In this document: positions 17,101-26,420 of the stretch, piece by piece
Layout: every line of letters begins with the position of its first letter
How positions within the stretch are numbered: the stretch's first letter is position 1
DNA from: JBIKWM01 sp044356305
Lineage (GTDB): Bacteria; Bacteroidota; Bacteroidia; UBA10329
Length of the DNA: 64,000 nucleotides
Reading direction: 5' to 3'
NCBI GenBank assembly: GCA_044356305.1
Contig: JBIKWM010000006.1
Span: 62,001-126,000, forward strand
The notes under the pieces: model-generated
What the model was told of the DNA's origin: nothing
Databases searched by the model: none
Seen by the model: the letters and a program-made list of their open reading frames with translations, nothing else
Position numbers and translations under genes: made by a program

Positions 17101-18077
17101 TGCTCGACCTGCGCAATCAGATTCCGGGGGCAGCACTTGCCACCGCCATCGGTCTTTTCGCATTCGGCACGGGCGGGCATCTGCCGTGGGGCCTCAACAG
17201 CATCGTTCTGGCCCTGTTGCTCGGAATGATTGTTGGAAACCTCTGGCGCGTGCCCGCATCCTTCAATTCGGGCATCGGTTTCACCAGTGGGAAACTGCTC
17301 GAGCTGTCCATCCTTTTCCTCGCCTTCAGCATAGACTATCGTGCAGTTGCACGTATCGGCACCACGGGTTTTTTCATTGTTGCCGCGATGGTCACAATCC
17401 TTTTGCTTCTCACCATCTACCTGAGCAGATGGGTAAAGTGCCCCGGCAGCACAGGCCATCTAATCGGATTCGGCACCACAATCTGCGGTTCATCGGCCAT
17501 AGCGGCTCTGGCCCCGACCACCACCACCGATAAAGAGGACATAGGCATAGCCATGGCTGTGGTCAACCTGATGGGCAGCATGGGCATGTTGGCGCTTCCA
17601 GCAATATTGCCGGTTCTAGGCCTCACCGATGCGCAGATAGGCCTTATGATAGGTGCCACCTTGCATTCAGTGGGCAATGTGGCCGGAGCCGGTTTTGCCA
17701 TGGGCGATGCGATAGGCAATACCGCCATTACCGTAAAATTGGCCCGAGTGGCCTTGCTTTCTCCTGCACTCATCGTATTCAACTATATAATCAACAGCCA
17801 CAGGTCTTTGAATTGGAAGGACCACATGCGTCTGCCGTGGTACCTGTGGGGTTTTATTGGCATAACAGTGGTGAGTTCGCTGGTGCATTGGCCTGAATGG
17901 CTCACAGGCACCATGGAAACAGGCGGAAAACTGATACTCACCATAGCCATGGCGGCCATAGGGCTCAAGGTTAGCTTCTCCGTGCTTCTTTACAGTGGCC
18001 GCAAAGGGCTCCTGTTCGGGCTGGTGCTGTTCCTGTTGCAACTGGCCGTTGTGGGCGGGTTGATACTTGTGGTCTGA
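17100..18077 (+). CDS. YeiH/UPF0324 family putative sulfate exporter
   Basis: A 325-residue polytopic membrane protein with about ten hydrophobic segments. Family features include LNSIVLALLLGMIVGN near residue 40, GFGTTICGSSAIAALAP and the repeat-like MIGATLHSVGNVAGAGFAMGD. The UPF0324 (YeiH) family is annotated as putative sulfate exporters. The coupling with a rhodanese gene supports a sulfur link but does not prove the substrate. The start ATG at 17100 overlaps the rhodanese stop. An in-frame start at 17073 lies inside the upstream gene and is rejected. Confidence 0.87.
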   Translation: MLDLRNQIPGAALATAIGLFAFGTGGHLPWGLNSIVLALLLGMIVGNLWRVPASFNSGIGFTSGKLLELSILFLAFSIDYRAVARIGTTGFFIVAAMVTILLLLTIYLSRWVKCPGSTGHLIGFGTTICGSSAIAALAPTTTTDKEDIGIAMAVVNLMGSMGMLALPAILPVLGLTDAQIGLMIGATLHSVGNVAGAGFAMGDAIGNTAITVKLARVALLSPALIVFNYIINSHRSLNWKDHMRLPWYLWGFIGITVVSSLVHWPEWLTGTMETGGKLILTIAMAAIGLKVSFSVLLYSGRKGLLFGLVLFLLQLAVVGGLILVV

Positions 18078-18211
18078 CTCAATTGCAGGAATAGGGGCCT
18101 TGACTAGGGCTGCCTTTATCAGACAACATCCCTTCGGGAATCGGAAATCTGAGTCCCTTGAAATCGGATAGATAGGAGGCTCCATTAAAACCTGAGCCAT
18201 TGGACAAAATG

Positions 18212-18242
18212 AAAAAAGCCGCCCCAGAACAGGGCGGCTTTC
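18212..18242 (-). terminator. Intrinsic terminator after sigma-factor gene
   Basis: A 10-bp perfect GC-rich stem (18215-18224 with 18232-18241, AAAGCCGCCC) encloses a 7-nt loop. Reading on the minus strand it is followed by a run of T, 24 nt past the sigma-factor stop codon. Confidence 0.85.
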
Positions 18243-18264
18243 GGTGGAAGACGCGAAAGGTGCC

Positions 18265-18849
18265 TTAGGCCACCAACCTTATCTGCCTCCGCTCCATCAT
18301 CTCGCGTATGCGCACTAAAGCGTAGCGCATTCGGCCCAGAGCGGTATTGATGCTTACCTGTTGCACCCACGCTATCTCGTGGAAAGGCATGTTGGCATGG
18401 GTGCGCATGATCACCACCTCGCGCAGGTCGTATGGCAGTTTGGCCACCAGTTCGCGCATACGCTCATTCACCAGTTCCTTGGCGCGAACCTCGTACTGGT
18501 CCTCGACCTCGATAGGAATGAAATCGAGCGGATCGTAGTCATCGGTCGCCCGCTGAATACGCATCTTTCCGCATTTGCGGAAATAGTCCATGGTCACGTT
18601 GTGCGCTATGCGCATGACCCACGCACGGAACCGTCCATCATCGGCATACTTGCCCTCCTTCAGAGCATGTATGACCTTCACAATGGTATCGTGGAAAAGA
18701 TCATCCACCACGCCCGGCCTCTTTACAAGGAGCGTTATGTAGGTGTATATCTTGTCCTTATGTCTCTTTAGGAGCACAGCGAAACAACGCTCGTTGCCGC
18801 GCCTGTAAAGGCGTATCAGCTCCTCGTCAGAAAGGGATTCAGCTCGCAT
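18265..18849 (-). CDS. RNA polymerase sigma-70 family (ECF-like) factor
   Basis: A 194-residue sigma factor. Region 2 covers about residues 5-75, with LIRLYRRGNERCFAVLLKRH, DDLFHDTIVKVI (2.2) and FRAWVMRIAHNVTMDYFRK (2.3/2.4). Region 4 covers about 125-185, with RELVAKLPYDLREVVIMR and FHEIAWVQQVSINTALGRM as the -35-type recognition helix. ECF factors redirect transcription in response to envelope or other signals. No anti-sigma gene is adjacent, so its control is unknown. The ATG at 18849 is preferred over a GTG three codons upstream. A terminator follows. Confidence 0.92.
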   Translation of the reverse strand: MRAESLSDEELIRLYRRGNERCFAVLLKRHKDKIYTYITLLVKRPGVVDDLFHDTIVKVIHALKEGKYADDGRFRAWVMRIAHNVTMDYFRKCGKMRIQRATDDYDPLDFIPIEVEDQYEVRAKELVNERMRELVAKLPYDLREVVIMRTHANMPFHEIAWVQQVSINTALGRMRYALVRIREMMERRQIRLVA

Positions 18850-18999
18850 GGCACACACACTTTAGTTAGACCGTAGATCCGTACTTCAGCGTAGTGGTGT
18901 GCTATGGGCGAGTGGGGGTTGTGGTGTGTAAATTATGGCTGTGCGAACGAGGGTGTATTGCCTTTATTGTGCAAAGCCGAAAAAAAAATTCTGTGGCAA

Positions 19000-19007
19000 C
19001 AAATATA
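19000..19007 (-). promoter_or_regulatory. Candidate -7 box (TATATTTG) upstream of sigma gene
   Basis: The minus-strand sequence TATATTTG matches TAnnTTTG exactly, about 150 nt before the sigma-factor ATG. It would leave a long leader. No TTG lies at the usual spacing. Confidence 0.35.
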
Positions 19008-19044
19008 GATATTCCGGACCAATGATGCGGCCTATGGCCCCAAG

Positions 19045-19052
19045 TACATTTG
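19045..19052 (+). promoter_or_regulatory. Candidate -7 box (TACATTTG) for uvrA
   Basis: TACATTTG matches the Bacteroidota -7 consensus TAnnTTTG exactly, 46 nt before the uvrA ATG. An ATG in place of TTG sits 20 nt further upstream. Confidence 0.5.
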
Positions 19053-19097
19053 CGCCCCGCCAAAAGCGGACGGCCGAGGGAGCGGAGAATTGAGCAG

Positions 19098-21872
19098 ATG
19101 GTGCGGAGCATTGATATAAAGGGAGCGCGGCTCCACAATCTTAAGAACATTGATCTGAGCATACCGCACCGTCAGCTCACGGTGGTCACCGGACTTTCAG
19201 GATCGGGCAAGAGCACGCTGGTGTTTGACACCCTGTATGCCGAGGGTCAGCGGAGGTACATTGAGAGCCTGAGCGCCTATGCCCGACAGTTCCTCGGCAA
19301 GATAGACAAACCCGAGGTGGATCACATACACGGCATAGCCCCGGCCATTGCCATAAGCCAGAAGGTGCGCAGCAGCAACCCGCGCAGCACCGTGGGCACC
19401 ACCACCGAGGTTTATGACTACCTCAAATTATTGTTCGCCCGCATTGGCCGCACCTACTCGCCTATAAGTGGACACGAGGTGCGCAGGCATACGGCCGAGA
19501 CCATCACTGCCTGGCTCATGGCCCTGCCCGATGGCACACGCCTCTCGCTGCTGGCACCCATCGGCACATTTGCAAAGGACGAAGTGCCCAAAAGGCTCGA
19601 ACTGCTTATGCACCAAGGATTCGTGCGGGTGCGAATAAACGGGGCCACCGTGCGCATTGAGCAGGCGACCGAGTTGCAGCTGACCGCCACTGGCAACACC
19701 ATTGATGTGGTGACCGACCGCTTAGTGATAAAGGCCGGGGACAACGAACTCGGGACCCGCCTTCCCGATGCAGTGCGAACCGCCCTGAGCGAAGGCCGCA
19801 ACCGCTGCATGGCTATCATATCATCCGGAGAAAAAGAAGAGACGCTCTCCTTCTCCTCTGATTTTGAGGCCGATGGAATCAGATTTGAAGAGCCTAGCGT
19901 TCACCTTTTCAGTTTCAACAATCCGTATGGGGCGTGTAAAAGGTGCGAGGGTTTCGGCAGCATCATCGGCATCGACCCCGAACTCGTGGTGCCCGACCGC
20001 TCTAAGTCCATTTTTGAAGAGGCCATTGTGTGCTGGAAAGGAGAGAGCATGGGCAAATGGCGCGAGGATCTGGTACGCGTGGCCCATAAGTTCGACTTTC
20101 CTGTACATCGCCCCTTCTACGACCTCACCGATGAACAGGTGCGCCTGGTGTGGAACGGAAACCAGCATTTTCAGGGGCTGCACGCGTTTTTCAGGATGCT
20201 GGAGGAGAACAGTTATAAGATCCAGTACAGGGTGATGCTGAGCCGCTACCGGGGCAAGACCACATGCCCCGAATGCAACGGCACGCGCCTGCGCAACGAT
20301 GCCAACAACGTGCGTGTATGTGGCCGTTCCATCTCTGACCTTGTGCTCATGCCAGTGGACGAACTGGCTGATTTCTTCTCTTCCATTGAATTGAATGAGG
20401 AAGAGCGACAGGTTTCGAAACGCATCCTGCTCGAGATCAACTCAAGATTGCGGTTCCTGCTCGATGTAGGTCTGGGCTACCTCACCCTCAACCGCCTCTC
20501 CTCTACCCTATCGGGTGGCGAGAGCCAGCGCATACACCTGGCAAGTTCGCTCGGAAGCTCGCTGGTAGGCAGTATGTACATATTGGACGAGCCGAGCATA
20601 GGGCTGCATCCGCGCGACACCGCCCGTCTGATCGGGATACTGAAACGCCTGCGCGACCTGGGCAACACCGTGATTGTGGTGGAGCACGATGAGGACATAA
20701 TGCGCAGTGCCGATATGATCGTGGACATAGGTCCCGAGGCCGGTACAAATGGCGGCAACGTGGTTTTCCGTGGCGATCTGAAAGCCCTCGACAAGGCCGA
20801 TACCCTCACAGGCCGCTATCTGCGCAATGAGGAGCGCATTGATGTACCTGCATCCAGAAGGCCCGGCAACGGCCAACTGGTGGTGGTGGGTGCCCGCGAG
20901 AACAACCTCAAAGGCCTCAACGTGCGTTTTCCGCTCAATTGCCTCGCAGTGGTGACAGGAGTGAGCGGGTCGGGCAAGAGCACGCTGATTAAAGACATCC
21001 TCTATCCTGCCGTAGCGCGGCACTTGGCTGGCTATGGCCAGCGCGTGGGCCAATTTGAGCGTCTCGATGGCGACCTGGACCGCATCAAGCATGTCGAGTT
21101 TGTGGACCAGGACCCCATCGGTCGCTCATCGCGCAGCAATCCGGTCACGTTCATAAAGGCATACGATGAGATACGCGACCTCTTTGCCGAACTGCCCATT
21201 AGCAAACTGAACGGTTTCAAACCAAAACATTTCAGTTTCAATGTTGAAGGTGGTCGGTGCGATGTGTGCGAGGGCGAAGGATCGGTGAAGATCGAGATGC
21301 AGTTCATGGCCGATATTGTGATGAAATGCGAGAACTGTAACGGCCAGCGGTTCAAGGCCGAGGTACTCGAGGCGCGATTTCACAATCTGAGCATCAGCGA
21401 CATACTAAGGCTCACTGTTGACGAAGCCATGGATTTCTTCGGGCAGCACGCGCCAAAGGTGGAAGAGAGGCTCAGACCATTGCAGGATGTGGGACTCGGT
21501 TATGTGAAGTTGGGGCAGTCATCAAGCACACTTTCGGGCGGTGAGGCCCAAAGGATTAAACTGGCATCGTTTCTCGGCAAGGGCAAGGGCGACCAGCATG
21601 TGCTCTTCATATTCGATGAACCCACTACTGGGCTCCATTTCCACGACATACACAAGTTGCTGAGGTCGTTCGATGCGTTGATCAAGGCAGGGCATTCTGT
21701 CGTGCTGATAGAGCATCATCCGGATGTGATTAAGTGTGCTGACCACGTTATCGATCTCGGCCCCGAAGGTGGGAAAGGCGGAGGCACCCTGCTGTTTGAA
21801 GGCACACCAGAAGGTCTGGTGAAATGCAAGGAGAGCCACACCGGGCGGGCGTTGCAGGGCAAGTTGGCTTAA
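19098..21872 (+). CDS. uvrA: UvrABC excision nuclease subunit A
   Basis: A 924-residue UvrA with two ABC ATPase halves. The first Walker A GLSGSGKST is near residue 32, with a zinc module CKRCEGFG...CPECNG and the signature STLSGGESQRI before LDEPSIGLHP. The second half has GVSGSGKST, the zinc finger CDVCEGEG...CENCNG and STLSGGEAQRI before FDEPTTGLHF. It recognises bulky DNA lesions and loads UvrB in nucleotide excision repair. The ATG at 19098 (MVRSIDIKGARLHNLKN) aligns with the family N-terminus. No other uvr gene is in the window. Confidence 0.97.
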   Translation: MVRSIDIKGARLHNLKNIDLSIPHRQLTVVTGLSGSGKSTLVFDTLYAEGQRRYIESLSAYARQFLGKIDKPEVDHIHGIAPAIAISQKVRSSNPRSTVGTTTEVYDYLKLLFARIGRTYSPISGHEVRRHTAETITAWLMALPDGTRLSLLAPIGTFAKDEVPKRLELLMHQGFVRVRINGATVRIEQATELQLTATGNTIDVVTDRLVIKAGDNELGTRLPDAVRTALSEGRNRCMAIISSGEKEETLSFSSDFEADGIRFEEPSVHLFSFNNPYGACKRCEGFGSIIGIDPELVVPDRSKSIFEEAIVCWKGESMGKWREDLVRVAHKFDFPVHRPFYDLTDEQVRLVWNGNQHFQGLHAFFRMLEENSYKIQYRVMLSRYRGKTTCPECNGTRLRNDANNVRVCGRSISDLVLMPVDELADFFSSIELNEEERQVSKRILLEINSRLRFLLDVGLGYLTLNRLSSTLSGGESQRIHLASSLGSSLVGSMYILDEPSIGLHPRDTARLIGILKRLRDLGNTVIVVEHDEDIMRSADMIVDIGPEAGTNGGNVVFRGDLKALDKADTLTGRYLRNEERIDVPASRRPGNGQLVVVGARENNLKGLNVRFPLNCLAVVTGVSGSGKSTLIKDILYPAVARHLAGYGQRVGQFERLDGDLDRIKHVEFVDQDPIGRSSRSNPVTFIKAYDEIRDLFAELPISKLNGFKPKHFSFNVEGGRCDVCEGEGSVKIEMQFMADIVMKCENCNGQRFKAEVLEARFHNLSISDILRLTVDEAMDFFGQHAPKVEERLRPLQDVGLGYVKLGQSSSTLSGGEAQRIKLASFLGKGKGDQHVLFIFDEPTTGLHFHDIHKLLRSFDALIKAGHSVVLIEHHPDVIKCADHVIDLGPEGGKGGGTLLFEGTPEGLVKCKESHTGRALQGKLA

Positions 21873-22034
21873 CAGTGCCCATATCCGAGGGGCTGATATT
21901 TCGATGAGCATACCATATCGTACCGGCCCAAGGTCCCATTACTGAACTTTTGGCTACCGGCATCTTCATTCCGCCTCTCTTTTTCGCCAAATTCGCAACC
22001 CCTTGGCACGCGGCTGTGCCACCTAAAATAACGG

Positions 22035-23429
22035 ATGAAGAACAGCTATAAGGATCTGATAGAACAGACCTTTGATTTCCCACAGGAGGGATTTGAGGTG
22101 CGCGATGCAAGGCTCTATTTCCGTGGCATCGACCTGATGGAGGTGATAGAAGCCTATGGTACCCCGCTCAAACTGAACTACCTGCCCCGCATAAGCGAGC
22201 GCATCGAGTATGCTCAGGACCTGTTTGAAAAGGCCATGCGAAAGGTGAATTACGAAGGTGAGTATGTGTACTGTTATTGCACCAAGAGCTCGCACTTCCT
22301 GTTTGTGATGGAGGAGGCACTCAAGAACAATATTCACCTAGAGACCTCCTCGGACTATGACATCCACATCATCCGTCAGCTATTTGCGCGCAAGCTGATC
22401 AGCAAGGACACGTACATTGTCAACAACGGGTACAAGAAAGAGAACTATTGCCGGCTGATATCGGAACTGATCAACGATGGGTTCAACTGCATCCCGGTGC
22501 TCGACAACAAACAGGAGTTGGAGCACTACAAGCGTTTCACCAAGAAACGGAAGGTGAACATCGGTATCCGTATAGCCATCGGAGAAGAACCGCAGAGCAA
22601 CTACTACACATCGAGGCTCGGCATACGCAACCGCGAGATCATGGATTTTTACCGCAGGGTGCTGATGAAGGAGCGGAGATTCAAGCTCAGGATGCTCCAC
22701 TTTTTCATTGACAGCGGCATTGAGGACACTACCTACTACTGGAGCGAGCTGCACAAGTGCCTCAAGGTGTACTGCGACCTCAAGAAGATATGCCCAACCC
22801 TCGACAGCCTCAACATCGGTGGCGGTTTCCCCATCAAGCACTCGTTGGGAGAGGAATTCGACTATGCTTACATGACCACCGAGATAGTGGCCAACATCAA
22901 GCGCATCTGCAACGAGAATGAAGTGCCCGAGCCGAACATCTTTACCGAGTTCGGCAGCTACACGGTGGGAGAGAGCGGGGCCACTATCTATGAGGTGATA
23001 GATCAGAAGAAGCAGAACGATGTGGAGGTGTGGAACATGATCGATTCATCGTTCATCACCACCCTGCCCGACACGTGGGCCATCAACGAACGATTCATCC
23101 TCTTGGCCGTGAACCGTTGGGACAGCGAGTACGAACGTGTGAACATGGGCGGAATAACCTGCGACAGCCAGGACTACTACAACACCGAGGCGCACATCAA
23201 CCACATATTTCTGCCCAAATTCTCCCGCACGCAACCGCAGTACATCGGTTTCTTCAACACCGGGGCCTACCAGAACACCTTGGGTGGCTATGGTGGGTTG
23301 CAGCACTGCCTCATTCCTTCGCCCAGGCAGGTGATCCTGCGCAAGAATGCCAAAGGCGAGATAGTGCACGAGCTGTTCTGCGATGAGCAGGCGCCCGAGG
23401 GCATGCTCCGTACATTGGGCTACCTATGA
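22035..23429 (+). CDS. speA: Arginine decarboxylase (Bacteroidota-type, PLP fold III)
   Basis: A 464-residue group IV PLP decarboxylase. The N-terminal alanine-racemase-like barrel has a likely PLP lysine in YCYCTKSSHF (K84) and the glycine-rich phosphate loop DSLNIGGGFPIKHSL. The C-terminal beta domain includes NTGAYQNTLGGYGG. It matches the shorter Bacteroidota enzymes annotated as biosynthetic arginine decarboxylase, converting arginine to agmatine for polyamine synthesis. Diaminopimelate/ornithine decarboxylase relatives share this fold, so substrate assignment rests on overall resemblance. Confidence 0.85.
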   Translation: MKNSYKDLIEQTFDFPQEGFEVRDARLYFRGIDLMEVIEAYGTPLKLNYLPRISERIEYAQDLFEKAMRKVNYEGEYVYCYCTKSSHFLFVMEEALKNNIHLETSSDYDIHIIRQLFARKLISKDTYIVNNGYKKENYCRLISELINDGFNCIPVLDNKQELEHYKRFTKKRKVNIGIRIAIGEEPQSNYYTSRLGIRNREIMDFYRRVLMKERRFKLRMLHFFIDSGIEDTTYYWSELHKCLKVYCDLKKICPTLDSLNIGGGFPIKHSLGEEFDYAYMTTEIVANIKRICNENEVPEPNIFTEFGSYTVGESGATIYEVIDQKKQNDVEVWNMIDSSFITTLPDTWAINERFILLAVNRWDSEYERVNMGGITCDSQDYYNTEAHINHIFLPKFSRTQPQYIGFFNTGAYQNTLGGYGGLQHCLIPSPRQVILRKNAKGEIVHELFCDEQAPEGMLRTLGYL

Positions 23430-23521
23430 TCAGATTCTGACCTGTGCGGTCATATTCGTTGATTCTAATCACCTTGTCCGATGGATAAGTGCCGATCTTC
23501 GTGGGGTCAATAAGCAAGGCC

Positions 23522-24586
23522 ATGTTCAGGACTCTGGTCACGTTCAGTTTTCTCGCTTCCACCCTGCTGGGCATTTCAGGCTGCGATACCGAAGAGGAAC
23601 CCACCCCTTACCAGACCACACCGTACGAGCTTCAGATCCCGGCCGGACTGCCCGAAATGCCCATCCCGGCCGATAATCCGATGACCGTGGAGGGCGTGGC
23701 CCTTGGCAGACGGCTGTTTTATGATGAGATACTGAGCGGAGACAACACACAGAGTTGCGCCAGTTGCCACAAACAGGAATTCGGGTTCAGTGACGATAAC
23801 CGCTTCAGCGAGGGGATAACCGGGGCATTGGGCAACCGACAGGCCATGGCCCTGATCAATCTGGGATGGAACACCCGTGGCTTTTTCTGGGACGGGCGTG
23901 CGGCCACCCTTGAGCAGCAGGCACTGGGCCCGGTGAACAACCCCATTGAGATGAACACCACCTGGCAAGCAGTGGCCGCCAAGCTCAATGCCCATGCTGA
24001 ATATCCAACGCTTTTCAAACAGGCCTTTGATGCTGATGTGATAGACAGCACCCACGTTACCAAAGCACTTGCTCAGTTCATGCGCACCCTTATCAGCGGC
24101 AACTCTCGCATGGACAAATGGTATGTGCGGCAAGAGATTCAGCTCACACAAGAGGAATTGCGGGGCTACACGGTGTTCAATAGCGAAGTTGGCGACTGTT
24201 TCCACTGCCACAGTCTGGGCGGTGGGCTCAATACCGACAACAAGTACCACAACAATGGCATGGACACTGTCTTTGCCGACCCTGGCCGTTATGCCGTGAC
24301 GGGTGATCCGATGGATCTCGGCCGGTTCCGGACCCCCACGCTTCGCAACATCGAGCTCACAGCTCCTTACATGCACGATGGCCGGTTCTTCACGCTTGAA
24401 GAGGTCATTGATCATTACAGCGAACATGTGAAAGTGAGCAGCACCGTTGACCCGCTCATGGAACTAGTCGGCTTTGGAGGGGCGCATCTGACTGATGCCG
24501 ACAAGCAGGCCCTCATAGCGTTCCTGCGCACCTTCACCGATCAGGATTTTGTCAGTAATCCAGATTTCTCAGATCCCGGACAATGA
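23522..24586 (+). CDS. MauG/MbnH-like di-heme lipoprotein (copy 1)
   Basis: A 354-residue exported lipoprotein (lipobox GISGC, C21) of the bacterial di-heme peroxidase/MauG family. The two c-type heme motifs are CASCH at residues 79-83 and CFHCH at 226-230. Family segments include LGRRLFYD, FFWDGRAATLEQQ, SGNSRMDK and LTAPYMHDGRF. It overlaps the MbnP-like gene downstream by 4 bp. In methanotrophs the partner enzyme MbnH oxidises a tryptophan of MbnP to kynurenine, and that pairing suggests the same here. A plain cytochrome c peroxidase role is the alternative. Confidence 0.88.
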   Translation: MFRTLVTFSFLASTLLGISGCDTEEEPTPYQTTPYELQIPAGLPEMPIPADNPMTVEGVALGRRLFYDEILSGDNTQSCASCHKQEFGFSDDNRFSEGITGALGNRQAMALINLGWNTRGFFWDGRAATLEQQALGPVNNPIEMNTTWQAVAAKLNAHAEYPTLFKQAFDADVIDSTHVTKALAQFMRTLISGNSRMDKWYVRQEIQLTQEELRGYTVFNSEVGDCFHCHSLGGGLNTDNKYHNNGMDTVFADPGRYAVTGDPMDLGRFRTPTLRNIELTAPYMHDGRFFTLEEVIDHYSEHVKVSSTVDPLMELVGFGGAHLTDADKQALIAFLRTFTDQDFVSNPDFSDPGQ

Positions 24587-25380
24587 ACAGATACCTCCTT
24601 TTAGCCTCCGCAACGGCCGCCATTCTGAGCCTAACCGCTTGCGACCCCGAAGGCTGCACTGACCGCGATGCGATCAATTTCGACATCTACGCCATGAATG
24701 ATGACGGCTCGTGCCGTTATGAGGAGAACAACGTGGCAATCGTATTCAATCACTTGGCAGGTGGGCAGCAACTGCAGCTTGAGACCGAATACACGACTGC
24801 CGGAGGCACGAGGTTCAAATTCAGTGATGTGCAGTGGTATATGTGCAATTTCCGTTTCACTGGCGACACCGTTGCCGATGAGCTAAAGGATTCATACATC
24901 CTTATCGGGAGCGAAGACGACACTGTACGCCTTTCTAAAGTTAAAAGCGGCACATACCATACATTCGGGCTTATGATCGGGGTCGATTCGGTGGCGAATC
25001 ACATCGATCCGGCCACGTGGCCCAGTAGCCATGCGCTAAGCAGCAACCAGGACCGATTCATGCACTGGGGCTGGGATCCGGGATTCATCTTTGTGAGCAT
25101 CATGGGCTATGTCGATACTACTGCCAGTGGAACGGGGCCATTAGATAAGCCATTCAATTTCCACATAGGAACTGAGAAACTGCAACGCGACCTGACGTGG
25201 TCCAAGACATTTACAGTGAGCGGGAGCGGTGTAACCTATCTCCCCATCAACATCGATTATCTCCGTCTTTTCGATGGCCTTGACCTGCGCACCCAGAACA
25301 GCACACATTCGCTTGGTAGCCAACGCCCCTTGGCCATGCAATATGCCGATGGTTTCCAGGCCGCGTTCACTATGCCCTGA
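24583..25380 (+). CDS. MbnP-like copper-binding family lipoprotein
   Basis: A 265-residue lipoprotein (lipobox LTAC, C20) whose body matches the MbnP family. It has FSDVQWYMCNF, a GTYHTFGLMIGVDS strand, the RFMHWGWDPGFIF motif with W162 and W164, and a final INIDYLRLFDGLDL. MbnP proteins bind copper through a kynurenine derived from tryptophan. A short CTDRDAINFD segment near residue 25 is cysteine-containing, like repeats in Bacteroidota secreted proteins. It is flanked and overlapped by two MauG-like genes. No methanobactin precursor or biosynthesis gene is nearby. Confidence 0.82.
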   Translation: MNRYLLLASATAAILSLTACDPEGCTDRDAINFDIYAMNDDGSCRYEENNVAIVFNHLAGGQQLQLETEYTTAGGTRFKFSDVQWYMCNFRFTGDTVADELKDSYILIGSEDDTVRLSKVKSGTYHTFGLMIGVDSVANHIDPATWPSSHALSSNQDRFMHWGWDPGFIFVSIMGYVDTTASGTGPLDKPFNFHIGTEKLQRDLTWSKTFTVSGSGVTYLPINIDYLRLFDGLDLRTQNSTHSLGSQRPLAMQYADGFQAAFTMP

Positions 25381-25387
25381 CTCGGAC

Positions 25388-26407
25388 ATGCGCGGGCTTG
25401 CCTTGGCCCTTTTGCTTCTGTGCCTGGCTGGCTGCTCGGTCGATTTACCTCTGCCTGATCCAGCACCGCCCATGGTGGTGATGGATGTGCCTCCCTACTT
25501 TCTGCCCTTTGCCTTACCTGCCGATGGAGAATTGACTGAGGCCAAGGTCGCACTGGGCAGAAGGCTCTTTTACGACCCTGTGCTGTCGAGAGACAGCACC
25601 ATCTCCTGCGCCTCGTGCCACATGCAGGAATCAGCTTTCACAGATGGTCGGGCTGTTTCTCTTGGCATTGATGGCCGCACAACCATGCGCAATGCGCCAA
25701 CACTGGCCAATCTGGCATGGCAGCCATATCTGTTTGCCGATGGTGGTGTCCCTAGTCTCGAACAACAGGTAGAAGCTCCGGTCTTCGCGCATGAGGAGAT
25801 GGATTTCTCCTTCAGTGGAATAAACCTCCGGCTCTCCACCGATGACTCGTATGTCCAGGAGTTTGAGGCGGCATTCGGCCGCGAGCCTGATGCGTATGCG
25901 ATAACCCGTGCCATTGCAGCATTTGAGCGCACAATGGTGAGCGGCAATAGTCGGTTTGACAGGTTTTTTTACATGAATCAGGAAGATGCCCTGACAGAAA
26001 GTGAGAAACGCGGATGGCAGATATTTAGCGGGCCGGTGGGCAATTGCACAGCCTGCCATTCTCTGCCGTTCTTCACCGATTTCAGCTTCCGCAACATCGG
26101 GCTCTACGAGGCATATGCCGACAGTGGCCGCGCCCGGGTCACCCGTGTCAGTTCCGACAACGGCAGGTTTAAAGTTCCAACCTTGCGCAATGTGGCGCTC
26201 ACCGCTCCCTACATGCACGATGGTTCAATGCCCGATCTGGAATCGGTGGTTGAGCATTTCTCAAGCGGGGTTAAGGATCATCCTAACCTCGACCCTGAAG
26301 TGTATTCCCTCCACTTGACGGATCAGCAGATGGCGGATCTTGTGGCATTCCTCGGTTCGCTCACCGATGTCGGGTTCATCGAAAGAGAAAATCTGGGGAA
26401 GCCCTGA
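25388..26407 (+). CDS. MauG/MbnH-like di-heme lipoprotein (copy 2)
   Basis: A 339-residue lipoprotein (lipobox CLAGC, C16) of the di-heme peroxidase family. Heme motifs are CASCH at 74-78 and CTACH at 220-224, with LGRRLFYDPVLS, FERTMVSGNSRFDRF and LTAPYMHDGS. It begins 7 bp after the MbnP-like stop, in the same operon as copy 1. The two copies are clear paralogues but diverged: copy 2 has YLFADGG where copy 1 has FFWDGRA. They may have separate roles, for example modification and electron delivery. The start at 25388 gives the signal peptide. Confidence 0.88.
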   Translation: MRGLALALLLLCLAGCSVDLPLPDPAPPMVVMDVPPYFLPFALPADGELTEAKVALGRRLFYDPVLSRDSTISCASCHMQESAFTDGRAVSLGIDGRTTMRNAPTLANLAWQPYLFADGGVPSLEQQVEAPVFAHEEMDFSFSGINLRLSTDDSYVQEFEAAFGREPDAYAITRAIAAFERTMVSGNSRFDRFFYMNQEDALTESEKRGWQIFSGPVGNCTACHSLPFFTDFSFRNIGLYEAYADSGRARVTRVSSDNGRFKVPTLRNVALTAPYMHDGSMPDLESVVEHFSSGVKDHPNLDPEVYSLHLTDQQMADLVAFLGSLTDVGFIERENLGKP

Positions 26408-26420
26408 TGATCATATACGG

